A stretch of DNA of 64,000 nucleotides from Isoetes taiwanensis (GCA_021234155.1 JAJEKV010000004.1:18167310-18231309); one strand, 5' to 3'; counted from the stretch's first letter, positions 1 through 12,040 are shown. Made by a program: numbers and translations. Notes: a model not told the origin generated them from the sequence alone.

Positions 1-261
1 GAGATCAAAAGTTCTATGGAACCCAATACAAGAAGAACAAGCCCATTACTGTCCAGGATTTAAAAACCTCGGCCAAGAAGGGTTTTTGAGCAAAAAAATT
101 TAATAATAATAGACTTGCTGAGAAGTTGTACATCTGTACATATCAATAAGATGGTAGATGACTTATTTCATCTCACTTGCCGAAAACTTCAAGGATACAA
201 GATGATATTGCCATTACTGCAGGCGTCTGCAAGAGCAAATAAAGGGATTGATTAGATGTTA

Positions 262-521
262 TCAAGTGAACATCATGCTTGAATAGTGAAAATGCCCGGA
301 AAATCTGAAGAGTATGGCATTCACCTTCAATAGCTCTCTGAACGTATGGCATTCATCTTCACTAGCTTCCATTTGGCAACATTCAGATATCCTGTTTTCA
401 CGCTCCTCAGCGCTCCATCTGTCAGTTTCAATTCGGAGATGGCGTGCACCAGCATGAATGGATGCAATTGTTCTACGTCTCTTAATGGACAATAATAGGT
501 ACTTCTGTATGCCATCGGCAA
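262..521 (-). mobile_element. LINE C-terminal fragment (degenerate)
   Basis: Two overlapping minus-strand frames together read like the tail of a non-LTR retrotransposon ORF2: a 'LRIETDRW' segment, then an 'EERENRISECC...EDECHTF' segment. This resembles the 'LRIExGRW ... C..C ... EDExHxLxxC' tail of many plant and animal LINEs. The frame breaks in the middle and no reverse transcriptase domain is nearby, so it is a dead fragment. The family call is by motif memory only. Confidence 0.45.
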
Positions 522-1010
522 GTGTGAGTTTAATATGACTCTTAGTATGATGTTTTGATATTTTCCAAAGTACCGGAGCTTATAAAGAAAGCATGTATCA
601 AGATAATGTTTTAAGTGAGTGTGATCTTCAGTATTCTATACCTGTGCGCATCCCTGCCCTTGGGCATTCTATCTGGAGAACCAACCTACACATTTCTCCT
701 TCCAACATGCTTTAAGACACTCTGTGGACCCATGGCCAGTGTGTAGGCTATATTTTGAAGTCGCGTGGCTTCCATGTTCACTACCTTTTGACAATGGAGT
801 ATGTGGCGCTCCAAAGCGGCATGCTCAGGAGACAGGTATGGACAATGTGACTTCCTTTTTTTTCTACTTATGCAAAAGGTTTTTTTTTTTAAGGACGACA
901 ATCTATTATCAAGAGATATCAAGATACATACAAGGGACTTGTGACATGGGACTCAAAATCTAGAGGACGAGATGGTCCACTAAGCAAAACCACCCATACA
1001 CAGTACATAG
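522..1010. other. Non-coding stretch, no gene seen
   Basis: Short ORFs on both strands show no recognisable motif. The stretch includes T-rich runs near 857-890. It separates the LINE tail on the left from the LINE ORF1-like fragment on the right. Confidence 0.4.
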
Positions 1011-2592
1011 TCATACTTCTTGTGCCACCTTGAGGCGTTTAATGGCCTCATTACAATCAACATGTTCTGCAACATCGAAATGATCATCAACAAACATCAA
1101 GTTATCATGCCACTGAATAGAACGAGGCAGGATAGCCTCGTGAGATGATATAACCGACTTCTTCCTCGCTGCCTTCTTCCAATTGACCTCTTGCCATGAC
1201 TCTTTAGCGCACTGAAGATTAGGACCATCAGCCATAACAACCTCAGAAGCATGAGAAGCAGAAGCAACAACGGGGAGAGTGGTAGGAACTATAGCTGCAG
1301 CTGACGGTTCTAAGGACGACACCATTGGAACTGTGTGTAGAGCATCTTCCATAGCCGAGGAATGCAAGGCAACTGGCAAAGGTTGATCATGAATAGATGA
1401 AGAAATAACAATAGGAGCTTGAACCTGAGAAGAATGTTGAACAGATGCCTGAGATGCACGAGTACCTCGACGAAAGCTAGCAAAAGCCTCCTTATCAGGA
1501 AACAAATGGGCTAATTCTGGACCATTCAGAAGCTTAAGATCCAACTTCTTATACCAAGGCCTGCTCTTCACAACGATACAATCTGGTAAAGGCGAGTCCA
1601 CATGCATAGAAACCCAAATCCTTGGACCATTCATGATGGAGTATGAGATATCAAGTCCCGTTGCAATTGCAACTAGAAATTGACGAGCCATTAGATTAGG
1701 AAGAAGATTAGATAACGAGAACCAGCAAGGCATCTTTAATGCACGAACTATATCTAAAGCCAGGAGAGTAATACTGGTACATTATATATTCCCCACCAAG
1801 TGGATCAATCCCTCTTGATACAAAGAGTCCACTGCATCACTACTTTCAAACATAATGAGAACAAAGTCTTTTGCCAACAACTTGATGGACTGGAAAGGAG
1901 GAAGTTGAAGGCGTCTCAGAAGCCGAGATAACCAAACATGGAACTGTAAAAAATCTAAATAGCCACCAGTAAAATACCCAAGAACTGCACAAGAAGATAA
2001 GTTCTCAGCACACTTAATATGAGCTTGATGGTCCACCTCAACCACAGGAATACCAGAAGCTTGAACCACATTCTGACAGTCAGACTGGTAAAATATGTCA
2101 TCTGGAGGCAATTGTTGTTGAAGTTGAATCTCTCGGTTTTGATGTGTCCAAGATTGCCGACAACTCATCCTTACTTCCTTCAGATAATACCTGTAAAGCA
2201 GCTGCTACCCTTGCCTTTCTAGACGCACTAGATTTATCCTTACAAAGCCAATCGCTAAATCTTTGATATGAAACTTTTGTAACCGAATCAGATGATTTTC
2301 AAGCACTATGATTTGTCTGAAGCTGAGGAACTACATTAGGACTGGAATCTGTACCTGGTGGACGCAAATTCCTATTAACTTCCGCTCCCTTACTCGCAGT
2401 GCCTTGCAAGGGAGGAAAATCCCTTTCTTCAAGAACCACTAGAGTAGCCAGCATCGAAGACAAAGAACTTTCAACTAAATTATTTATCTCTTTTTGTGCA
2501 GCAGCTGGCGGATCATGTATCACCAAATTGGTGATAGACTCACGCCGTTTTGTCGCTGCCTTAGATGCTGGAACCATATCTGTCTTCCCCAT
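1011..2592 (-). mobile_element. LINE ORF1-like fragment (DUF4283 type), inverted and broken
   Basis: Read on the minus strand, three consecutive ORFs (2592-2299, 2168-1782, 1733-1011) form one broken ORF1. The first holds 'EERDFPPLQG', typical of the N-terminal region of plant LINE ORF1. The second holds a DUF4283-like block ('CAVLGYFTGGYLDFLQFHVW' through 'VLIMFESSDAVDSL'). The third holds the follow-on 'PCWFSLSNLLPNLMARQFL ... RIWVSMHVDSPLPD'. In intact elements this protein is an RNA-binding partner of the reverse transcriptase. Stops and frame changes make it non-functional. It points away from the ORF2 piece to its right, with its 5' side at the centre, which is the geometry of a twin-primed LINE insertion. 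Confidence 0.65.
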
Positions 2593-3397
2593 CCCTACTA
2601 TAAGTGGCCGAAATCAAACAGACCCAAATCCGGCCACCAACCTGATAGAAAACGCTAATAAAATTGATGTTGATGAAGAGCTCTCGGAACAAGCTTTCCA
2701 ACGAACTAAAGATCAGCGAAAACGGAGTTCAGATGCTCAAGTTACAAGGAAAAACGCCGGCAGCCCTAGGCGCCATCGTCACAAGCGCCCCAAGAAAATT
2801 CCATAACAAACTTATGCAAAAGTGTTTAATTGCATGCATGATTACTAGGTCTTGAAAATCTTCTGCTTCGATTTAAAAGCCCAATGTTTATCTTATAGGA
2901 GAGTTGATTTGATTTGTTGTAGAACTTTATTAGTCTTAGGTTTTCAAGAATGACTGAGAAGCCAGTGGAAAAACTATTCTTTTGTAGCATTTTGGACCAA
3001 GGCATCTGTCTAAGATGCTTAACATAGGTCAATATATCTCCCAGTTGCTTCTGGAGGATTTTAACATAGTGGAGATGGAGGTCGATTGATGGGATGCCAC
3101 TTCTAGCATTGTGTCTAGATTTGAGCGCCAGCAGTGGCACCATATTCTTCATGATTGTAATATGTCTGAGGTAGATGATGCTGGAAGTTCCACTTGGTGT
3201 AATGGCCATACTGGTGGTCGTCGTCAGAGCTCCCATCTTGACAGAGTTTATTCGAATGTTGGGGCTGCATTGTCAATTTGTAACGGGCCCATGGTTGACC
3301 ATTCGAGTATTCGATCCTTGAATGTGCCTGTGGGGCATTCCCAAGACACTGGCATAAATAGGTAGAAATGACTAACATAAATGTCTAGACGATTTTG

Positions 3398-3569
3398 CCT
3401 AGTTGGTTGAGGGCATGTCGATTAGGAACGTTAAAGTATAATAGTAGGTCTCGAGTTCAAGTCTCCATAGGTGCCTATATGCATAGGTAATTTAGTACCT
3501 TGGTAATCACCCTATATGCATAGGTAATTTAGTACCTTGGTAATCACCCAGTCAGTGGCAACTACTCAT
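3398..3569 (+). mobile_element. tRNA-derived SINE inserted in the LINE
   Basis: A box-A-like segment 'GCCTAGTTGGTTGAGGGC' (about 3397-3413) and a box-B-like segment 'GAGTTCAAGTCTCC' (about 3452) have tRNA-promoter spacing. The insertion is flanked by imperfect direct repeats, 'ATGTCTAGACGATTTTG' on the left (3381-3397) and 'ACGTCTAGACAGTTTTG' on the right (3572-3588), which read as a decayed target-site duplication. The 3' half contains a tandem duplication of about 37 bp. Confidence 0.6.
3475..3549. repeat. Tandem duplication of about 37 bp, two copies
   Basis: The segment containing 'ATGCATAGGTAATTTAG' followed by 'TACCTTGGTAATCACCC' occurs twice in direct succession with no visible difference. 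It forms the tail of the SINE at 3398-3569. Confidence 0.85.
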
Positions 3570-5654
3570 AAACGTCTAGACAGTTTTGCTCAGTTGCTTG
3601 ATTTGCAGTTCCTTTCAGATTTTCTTGTGTTGCAATGCCATGTGGATCACACATGTTCTCGTCTAAATGTAAAGTTGTTGAAGGATGAGGGTTTTGAGGG
3701 TGCGTGTCTTGGCATTTGGTTAGCTGCCTTTGCTCGATGTCGAGGTATAGCAGGAGTTGTAAATTCAATTACAACAATGAAATGGTTTGCTAAGGAGTAG
3801 GATCGACCATCTGGATCAAGTCGTACTGCATTGGATGCTTTGTATCGTGGCCTCTTCCTCTCACGGCAGGGGCTCTTATCTGGAATCCAAGAAAGAGATA
3901 TCTTAGCACAAATAATAGCCTTGGAGAAAGACCAAATGCAACATGGCAAGATTAAAGCCAAGCTGCAGCAGTTTCGTGAGGGTGAACGATGTACACGTTT
4001 TTTTTATTTCAAACAACCAAGCAGTGTCGCATGACCTCTACCATGCCTCAATGGAATTATCAGATGATTTAGTGTTGTCAGAGAGTCTGCAGATCTTAAG
4101 CATCATTTTCATTGTCATTTTTAGACTTTCTTTTCTAAAAGAGATTTACCCTTTTAAACAGAAATGAGAGAAGATGTCTTACCAAAGATCTCTGCTAACA
4201 TTTATAATGAGCAGTGTTCATTAGTAGAGGTAGACGTCACTGTAGGTGACTTAAAGGCGACAGTCTTTGCTCTCAAAAAGGATAAGTGCCCAGGGCTTGA
4301 TGGCATATATATTGAGTTCTTTTAGAATTATTGGGAGTAATTAGAATCAGACGTGTTTGACGCATTTTGTGACTTTCATCGGTTTATGCCCTCGACAAAA
4401 TTCTCAATACTGTAAAAAATTTCAAGTTGGTGCCCGAGCATACTATTGTAATCTGTTTATAAAACTTCTGCCAAACGTTTGCAGAACGGGTGAATCATTC
4501 TGGCCGAGTCTATCTCCACTACTCAATCTGGGTTCCTTCCTAGAAGGATTCAACATTGAGGCTGTGGCTTATGAAGCAATCTATTGGGCGCATTGGCAGA
4601 ATCTTCTAGTTGTATATATCTTATGCTTAATTTTACCGAGGCTTACAATAGTGTCAATTGGGATTTCATGTGCCTACTGTGTTTGCTCAGGCTCGGGGTT
4701 TGGACAACAGTTCACGTCAGATGTTATGAAATTGTAACTCTCTGCTTCGGCCACTGTTCTATTCTATGGCGAACCAACAAATATGTTTTCAACTGGTTAT
4801 GGCATTTGGCCCGGATGCCCATCGCCCCCCCTGCTCTTCACTATTATGGCTGAAGTTCTCTCGCAGTTGTTTCTGGTGGTCACAGTGGATGGGCTTCTGC
4901 AGGGTTATGCAGATGAAATATTTCTTTTCATTGTCGCTTCTTTAGAGAATCTGGATACGACAAAGTTGCTTTAGATGCATTTTGATTGACATCTAGTGTG
5001 CTTATTGGCTGGGAAAAGTACATTGCACTTTGAACTTTGGGCACTCCGACATCATCATCTGCACTTGCTTTTCCATGGAAGATGCTTGCTCATGGGCAAT
5101 CCATCAAATTGTTTGGCATTCCAGTTGGAATTCATGTCAGTATGGAAGCGGCATGGGACGATATCATTAAAGTATTGGAGAAGCATATGTTTTGGTGGAA
5201 TACTACAAAGTTGTCACCTGTAAGCCACATTATTGTGGCTAAATTTGTCTTAATAGTGCACTGTGTATATAGCATCCTACTTGCTAGCTCCGGACCAAGG
5301 TGCAAGAGCTTGTAGCCATCATAGCCGACTTAATAATACAACAAATGTATCACGACGATAAGGCCGCCGCGAACATTTATCTTTGCTGACTTACTCATAT
5401 ATAAGGGGATTTGTGTAACTTTGGCACAAGCTTCATGCGGTATGACCTTAAACCCAATCATAATATCACCTTTGAGAATTTCTAGTTTGACTTTCTAGAG
5501 GGCTTTAAAGGTGTTGAGCCACGTGCGTCCCTTCATTTTAACAACTTACTAAACGCATTGCTGGGCTATACAGATTTATGTTTATTAGGGATCGTGATTG
5601 TTATGCTTTTGCGAATTAATTATTTGAAAGGAGTAACTGATAAATAAAATAAAT

Positions 5655-6358
5655 ATATAAGTCATGTCCCTTTGGACCTCAAGGGTCATGGGGCAGCAAC
5701 ACAATACATCAATGTTATTATAGCTTAAGTAAAAGCTTTCTATACATGTCTATCTCTTTAATGTGACATCCTAGAACCTTTGGTTCCCTAGAGAACAACA
5801 TACATGATACCGCTCGCGAATATTTTCAAAAGAAGGACAATATAATAAAGTATGAGCTTCATCTTCAACCTGCTGCGTATCACAAAGAAAACACAATCTC
5901 TCTTCTTTTGGAATCATAGCCCACCTCCCTTCTCAATATGCAATCTGTGTGAACTCAATCTTAATCGAGCAATTACTTGTTTCAAATATAGAGATATATG
6001 AGCATGCAAGTAATCCTAACAAGTATATATTAGCATCGACTTAATCTCATTCTGATAAAAATCAACCCTCGAATCTTTTATTATCCAAAGCTTATCTATA
6101 GCTAGAGATTGTATCAAGTCCCGAGTTTCTACAATTGTAACCAGCCAATTTGCCTCAGAAATGCCCCATTTTCCTGTCCAAGACATCACATCCTGATACC
6201 ATTTAGTTTTCGAATTCAAGCCCATCTTCGCCCACCTGCCACCATCCAGTTTTCTCAACCTATTTACAAAATTGATTGTTTGGAAAAGGGCCTCTGCTTC
6301 TAGAGGTATCATACCAGTCTCAACTAATATAATTGCAAAAGCAATTGGTGATTTAACC
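5655..6358 (-). mobile_element. LINE C-terminal fragment with Cys/His tail motif
   Basis: On the minus strand 'RLRLSSHRLHIEKGGW', 'EERLCFLCDTQQVEDEAHTL' and 'LYCPSFENIRERY' can be read between about 5990 and 5770. This is the C-X2-C ... H-X4-C tail that follows the reverse transcriptase in many LINEs. Upstream in the element (6384-6016) 'EALFQTINFVNRLRKLDGGR' and 'KWGISEANWL' continue it. It lies tail-to-tail with the LINE at 3.0-5.6 kb. Its 5' side is cut exactly where the CFAP73-related duplication begins. Confidence 0.65.
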
Positions 6359-7610
6359 CCACTCCCAGTGTCATTAACAAACATAGAAACTATTACATGG
6401 CATTAATTGTTCTACCATCTCTTTGATTGCTAACAGTCCATAGGCATGTAATAAGAAGCAATAACCTTTTCCTGTTGAACTTTCATCTCATTTGCAGCTC
6501 TCTTCTCAGCACGTATCCTTTTTTATATTATTTTCCTAAAAAGATACACTATATCAGCATATCATAATCAGAAAAAATGAATGCAATAAAAGATAAAATA
6601 ATTATGCAAAGTAGGAGCATAAATTTTGACAACAATATTTAACTTTATGAGGCCACAAATGCTTACCTTCTAGGCTGTGCATGATGTTGCATATTGAGGA
6701 TTCCCATTCATACTAGGGATCCAAGCATGCCATAGACTAAATTGAGAAAACTATAGAGTAAAAAATTCAATGCTTTACGCCTGAACTCTACAGAGAAGAC
6801 AAAAAATAAGAGAGATCTGCTATTGCTGACCATCATCATAAGAAATCTGGCATCCCTAAGGGCAATCCTCCGCAATGTTTCAACAGACATAAGCGCAACA
6901 ACTGTGTGAATATAGAAAGTGTTTATTCATTAGCACCAGGAAGACTCTAATTATCCTTGGGATCTCATCAACCATTCGTAATTCTTTATCTAAGCAAGCT
7001 GCTTAATCTGTCAAGATGCTGCATGGAGTGCTATTTGATGCCAGTCTGCAAATTAACATGAATTATAGGTTTATATCTTCAAGAACTTGCAAATGGAGTG
7101 TGCTAAATCATAGGTTGGCCATCTGTATCTAAAAGGCATCTACAATCCAGGATGGCCGTTTTACCATGTAAAGTTGGCTTTCACGCAAAAAAGATTTTCC
7201 TAACTGTTAACTTGTGTTCATGGAATAGCATACCTAACCTTTTTTTAATGTAAAAATGATGCCTGAGATTTTCCATCCTTATACGGGCTTTCTGCTAATA
7301 GGGCATGTCAATTTATAAAATAAACAATCTCACATGGCCATATTGATAAGGCTCTCTCTTGCTGTCTATAACAAAGCATGTGAAGAATCAGCTAAGTTGC
7401 CTTAGTTGTATTGCATTACAAGTTTGCTGATATATGAGTTTCCTAAGTTTGTTAAAGAAAATATTTCGCTGAAGTAACTTAAAAAAAAAAAAGCAGATTC
7501 CCTAGGGTGGCTGCATAAGGTCTACTACAAAGCCAGGAGAGTGGAAGATGGTATGAGGTTCAGCTATATCAATATCTATGCTGCCCTTGTCCTTACTAAT
7601 ATAGAAACAA
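6359..7610. repeat. Segmental duplication, left copy (CFAP73 intron 3 - exon 3 - intron 2)
   Basis: This sequence matches 25807-27050 nearly base for base in the same orientation, from 'ACTCCCAGTGTCATTAAC' to 'ATAGAAACAACTA'. Differences are scattered substitutions and small indels. The right-hand copy lies inside the CFAP73 gene, so this is a displaced piece of a paralogous locus. Confidence 0.92.
6466..6535 (-). pseudogene. Frameshifted copy of CFAP73 exon 3
   Basis: The 69-bp exon 3 of the CFAP73 gene (25911-25979) is repeated here with flanking splice signals. This copy has an extra T in the run near 6518-6524, making 70 bp, and shifts into a stop within a few codons. Exons 1, 2, 4, 5 and 6 are absent nearby. 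Confidence 0.85.
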
Positions 7611-8575
7611 CTATTTTTTTTTTGTTTTGTCTTGTTCAATGTTGCCTTGAGGTTGTGAGTGAATTGATTGAATCTCACACCCTTGTAATCATGGTGATTT
7701 CCATGTTGACACAAAAGTTGGCAAGGAGTTTGGATGTATTAAACTGACACGTAATCATTTCTCACAACAGGCTTGGCTCCACATATGTGAGTTTGTAAAT
7801 TACGCATAATCCAGCTGAGAACCAGAATCATATCTAAAGAGCGATGGCAATTATGGAGGCTCCACATAATTTTTTAATGATACAAGTTTGTGTACATATA
7901 TAGCACAATCCAGAACAAAAATGAGCATCAAAAAAAGTGATCCAAGGGTGTAGACTCATGCCATCTCAGAATTTAGTGAGGTGGAAGAGACACGTGGATA
8001 GGCTAGAATTGCAAGAAAGGCTGTGGGCTTGCATACTTGAATTGCAAATTTAGGCATTTGTCCTATCAATTGTCTAGTCATTGAATTCGATTCTTTCTTG
8101 TTTGCCACGAATTTATGATATCACAAACAACAGAACTGCATGAAGAATGGACGGCCTAACAATGACTACTTGTATTGGAGATGGAAGCCAACAAATTGTG
8201 ATCTTTCAAGTTTCAATGCCACAAATTTTTTAGAGTTAATGAGGCATTATTTGTATTGATATCATAAACATGTAAAGATATACCTGGAAAAAAAAAGGAT
8301 TTACCAACTGTCATAGTTAAATGGCATCGAATATTTGTCTCTAATTGGTAGAAATGTTTCTGGAATATAGAATCAAGGTTGTTAAAACTTGTTAAGAAAA
8401 GGACTTAAATGAGCATAGCCTTCTGGTGTGCACTGTGCTAGTTTTTTATATATATTGTTATGGCCTCTTGTATTTCTATTCTATTTCTTTTATATACACA
8501 CATTTGTAGAGCTCGATTTTTATTGTCTATTTGATAAATAATCCTCGAGATATCCACTTAGATACAATGTCCAGG
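7611..8575. other. Non-coding spacer with a dispersed repeat
   Basis: No gene is visible. At about 7945-8030 it has 'GACTCATGCCATCTCAG ... GAGGTGGAAGAGACACGTGG', shared with 19095-19180 and, more divergently, with 29425-29475. The corresponding part of the intact locus (27.05-31.5 kb) contains CFAP73 exons 1 and 2, which are missing here. Confidence 0.5.
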
Positions 8576-9042
8576 ATGTGGCGGCATTAAAAAAAGGTAG
8601 ATGCACAACGAAATGGATTTGATGCATCTATGGAGTCATGGTTCAATATTTTGAGCACAATTACCGCTTCTGGAGTTGCCAATAGCCATTTCTCTGTCTC
8701 AAGAAAAAAGGAGTAATTCTGGTGGTCATAAGATTAGGGATGTTGATCCTCATCATATACAGAAATTAAATCAGCAGTGCTTACTGTTTTGAAGCCTTTT
8801 TTCTTGAAGCCACCAATCTGGACGCTTTTGTCGCTTGCGAATCCTCCTGTAAGACTCTTCAACCTATGATTTTTCATGCATCCATCACAATGTGCTTGCA
8901 TTTAACTGCACAATAATTTCCAACAGGAAAAAGCTTGCATCACTTTGAAGCCACATCCGTGAATCTATAAAGAAACTTCTGCATAGAAATTCCAAGGCCT
9001 AGTCTATGGGACCTGGAATGCAGCAACCACAATATCTTTTTT
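8576..9042. repeat. Segmental duplication, left copy of 31525-31985
   Basis: Starting at 'AGATGCACAACGAAATGG' and running to 'AACCACAATATC' plus a T tract, the sequence closely matches 31538-31985 in the same orientation and order as the other duplicated blocks. No ORF of interest lies in it. Confidence 0.9.
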
Positions 9043-9236
9043 GGGTTGCCCCTAAGGGGGCAAACCCTTGTTTATGTGGGTTTTTGGCATATCCTAGGTA
9101 TATGCCAGAATATCCCTAGGATATGCTGGTGACTGCTCCAAACCTCCTATTTCCTGTAAACTCTCGGTCAGCTCCACGTCTCATTTCTTGAAGCCAACCG
9201 GGTAACTGGCAAGGCAGGGATCGACGATTCAATCCG

Positions 9237-10575
9237 ATGAAGAATAAGAACACATCTTGCTTCCAAAATGTCTGTTTCAGGAGCAAAGAATGTCTGTTTC
9301 AGGAGCAAAGAAGGTATTTAGATTTTTTTTTTCAACACCTAGATTATGCCCAAGTGCAGACCTTTGTACAGCTCTGTTTGGAGACCACCGGCGTTATTTT
9401 TTTTTTTCTCAAGGAGGAAAAAGTGGTCGCATTGCACAAAAGATCTCCCAAACATTTGTGTCTCTGTGGGGATTAAACCGCCTACTTATCCCCAACCGAT
9501 GCATTGCATGGTGACATTGGCATTGTTAAGCCCAAAGATGTCGAGTGCTATTTAGCAAGAGCGGCTAAAACGTAAGAGCTTTTGAGGCTGGTTCCTTGTT
9601 TGAAAGCCAAGGGAGCATATGTTGTAGCAGTTTCCTCCCTAAGCAATTCACACTTGAAGAGGGTTTGTGATATGCATGTATATCTGCCCCTTGAACGTGA
9701 ACTTTGCCCCGCCACATCTACCGCCATCCGTGATGTCGTTTTGAGACACTGTTGCAATTGCTCTTATGCAAGCCAAGAACTTAACCAAAGAAGAATATGC
9801 ATTGAACCACCCAAAGAGACGGATCGGTAGACGCCTTTATCTTCGTGGTTTGTCCATTTCCTTTTCCAACCGGGTTTGAAAGTGCCTAATTGTGTTACTT
9901 AAGAGCATATAAATTTACAACTTTGATGCGTGCTAGTATCTAATTTTTTTTTCCCTTGTTTAGACTAGAAAAATGAATTGGTGGATACATTCTAGCAAAG
10001 AAATGTTCGTACATGTTGATTTAAATTATATGATGTCATAGTTATCGAACTCTGTTGTCTCTTACTAGAGTAATCGGAAAAGTACCAAGAATTTTATTAG
10101 AACCGTGGGATGCGTGATCAAGTAAGAAATATATTTTGCGGTGTTCGGGATGTCATGAAAAGAAAGAAGAAGTACCTATCGCAAAGAGAATGACTTTATT
10201 ATGGATAAGCTCGTGGAGCTCAAGCAGAAAGGATGTGGTTGTCTTATAGTTGTGGACAAAGACAAACGCCATCTTGGAACATTTACGATGGTGATCTTAG
10301 GCGTGCTCTTGAATCTAAAGGGGAGGAGATTTTCAAGTTGATGATTGGAGAAAGGTGTAATGTGTAAGATAGTTTTGAAATTTAATGGCCAATCATTACA
10401 AAATGCAAAGTTGATCCTAATCTTAACCACTACAAAGTTGCCACGCTCAATCCGGAGAAAATGCAATGGTCGTTGATGCCATGCAAAAGATGGAATCTCC
10501 GCCATCACCGGTTTCATTCTTGCCTGTTGTGGATCATGAGAATGTGGTCATAGGTATTGTGACATTGTGACGGTC
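9237..10575 (+). pseudogene. Arabinose-5-phosphate isomerase (KpsF/SETH3 type) pseudogene
   Basis: Broken frames cover almost the whole plant KpsF/SETH3-type protein: an SIS domain then two CBS repeats. Visible pieces in order are 'RYLDFFFQHLDY' and 'ETTGVIFF' (9318-9405), 'GKSGRIAQKISQTFVSLW' (about 9417-9470), 'HGDIGIVKPKDVE', '[18 protein letters not shown]' (about 9580), '[15 protein letters not shown]', '[20 protein letters not shown]' then 'NHPKRRIG' (9746-9830, with the His-containing NHP motif), 'GCGCLIVVD' and '[20 protein letters not shown]' (CBS, 10.23-10.36 kb), and '[18 protein letters not shown]' (10.48-10.53 kb). The intact enzyme interconverts ribulose-5-phosphate and arabinose-5-phosphate for Kdo synthesis (pectin RG-II). 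Here there are multiple frameshifts and stops. About 300 unrelated bases near 9840-10140 may be a retained intron, which argues against a processed copy. Confidence 0.85.
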
Positions 10576-10602
10576 TTGTCGGTACCGGATTAGCCTTAAT
10601 CC

Positions 10603-11498
10603 GTGGAGGCCGATGGTCGCAAATGTGGGAATGAAGCAGGCCGTTTTATTGTTATAACACAGTTCACATTTCGACACATTCATTTATTCAGATTGGGGAC
10701 CATTAAAGGATTTTTTGATTTGTACACTACAGGTGATTGGAAAAGGAATAATGATCTAAGATCTCTGCTTCTTTGTTATACATTTGCTCTAAGAGGTCTT
10801 GCAAATATTGATGAAGCACAATAGAATAAAATGGATAGTTTTTGGTGGGGATGCAAATATACAGAGGATCCTGAATTTTGCATCTCAACTGCTTTCCAGG
10901 CTCATTTCACATGGCAAACATAATGGCATGGTGATTTGCAAGTTGTAAATTTTTGTGATATTCAAATACTAGACCAATGGAAGAAGTACCATGCTGGTAG
11001 GAATTTGTGATAATGATCTTCAAGGGATCCTGTCAGCGTGGGATGAGAACAGACAAAATCAACAGGATCTTTTTGTGTATGCAAAATGAGTATAATGTAT
11101 GTCCATGCCATGGCGTATGCAGCGATAGCTATCAAATTAATTATTCTGAGAATGGGTTGGAAAAAATTATAGATATGAGTGTTGGAACCAGCGTCAAAGG
11201 CTTACAAATGACAAACAAACTCGAACAAGTCCTGATATCCTTCTTCAATAGTTCAGCGCAGAGGTTGCAAGTCCCAATATTTCATTATAGAAAAACTAAA
11301 TTTGTGCAGGGAAAAGCTATCATAGCCACCATATGTGCCATGAAAGCCTTGCATCCGTTTTGTTTCCATCCGTGCAGCAATGGCTTTATAAAGAGGATGA
11401 TTTCTCCATTGGAGTGGGATAGAAACACATTCAAACATGAGAATGAAGAAGATCAAGATGAAAGAGGATTTAAGCAAGAAGACTTTGAGGAGGATTGA
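10603..11498 (+). pseudogene. Unrecognised gene remnant
   Basis: Plus-strand frames at 10603-10821, about 10830-11000 (read as 'FWWGCKYTEDPEFC ... CDIQILDQWKKYHAG') and 11007-11495 follow each other with only isolated stops. The last is 163 codons and ends in an acidic tail ('HENEEDQDERGF'). Density and orientation match the isomerase pseudogene just upstream, suggesting another captured fragment. I recognise no family. Confidence 0.25.
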
Positions 11499-11859
11499 CA
11501 TTTTTTTGTTATTGGTGCTTGTTCAACAATGGGTTGCCCTTGGGTATCACCCTTGAGTATTCCTTTCGAGATCAAATCTCTACTCTTGGGATGAAAACCC
11601 TAAAACTAAAATACCACAGTGTATAAAATACACTAAGCTTATTTTCATGGAATACATAATGGTCTAAGAAAAAAATATCACACATTGATATTCACCAATG
11701 ATCCCAATCTAGACTTAGCAAGTCCACAAAAACATTATCCATTAGGCTTATAGTTTAGAGGAAGTTAAATCCATTCAAGCCATAATCCAACAAAACCATG
11801 TTAGTAACCACATCTTTTAAGAAGAAAGATCGTACTCTATATTCAAGACCAAGTAAAAC

Positions 11860-12040
11860 CGGTGCTTCGATCGGCTCCCGAAATTGAGTTCGGGAGCCAG
11901 CCGGGTTCGCCCAAGCGAACCCAGGAAATTCGCTTAAGCGAATCCAGGGATTCGCCCAGGCGAACCCGTTATGTTGACGTGGCGCTGAGGTGGCTCTACC
12001 CACCGGGTTCGCCCAAGCGAACCCAAACCAGGGTTAAGCC
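11860..12040. repeat. Left terminal inverted repeat of the Pack-MULE
   Basis: About 180 bp, inversely repeated at 13170-13317. It contains several copies of the self-complementary unit GGGTTCGCCCAAGCGAACCC and its variants. The left copy has one more unit than the right, which accounts for the length difference. Confidence 0.85.

Larger units (their letters stand above)
3005..5640 (+). mobile_element. LINE ORF2 (endonuclease + reverse transcriptase), degenerate
   Basis: Broken plus-strand frames follow the order of a plant L1-type ORF2. An endonuclease remnant has 'EDFN' (usually GDFN) near 3055 and 'SSHLDRVYSN' near 3235. Next come the linker 'REGERCTRFFYF' near 3980, the reverse transcriptase entry motif 'KKDKCPGLDGIYIEFF' near 4280, 'FTEAYNSVNWDF' near 4635, 'GCPSPPLLFTIMAEVLSQL' near 4812, a catalytic box read as YADE instead of YADD near 4903, and 'FGIPVGIHVSMEAAW' near 5110. 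The C-terminal part fades by about 5640. There are multiple stops and frameshifts, the catalytic box is altered, and a SINE sits inside it, so this is a dead copy. Confidence 0.8.
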
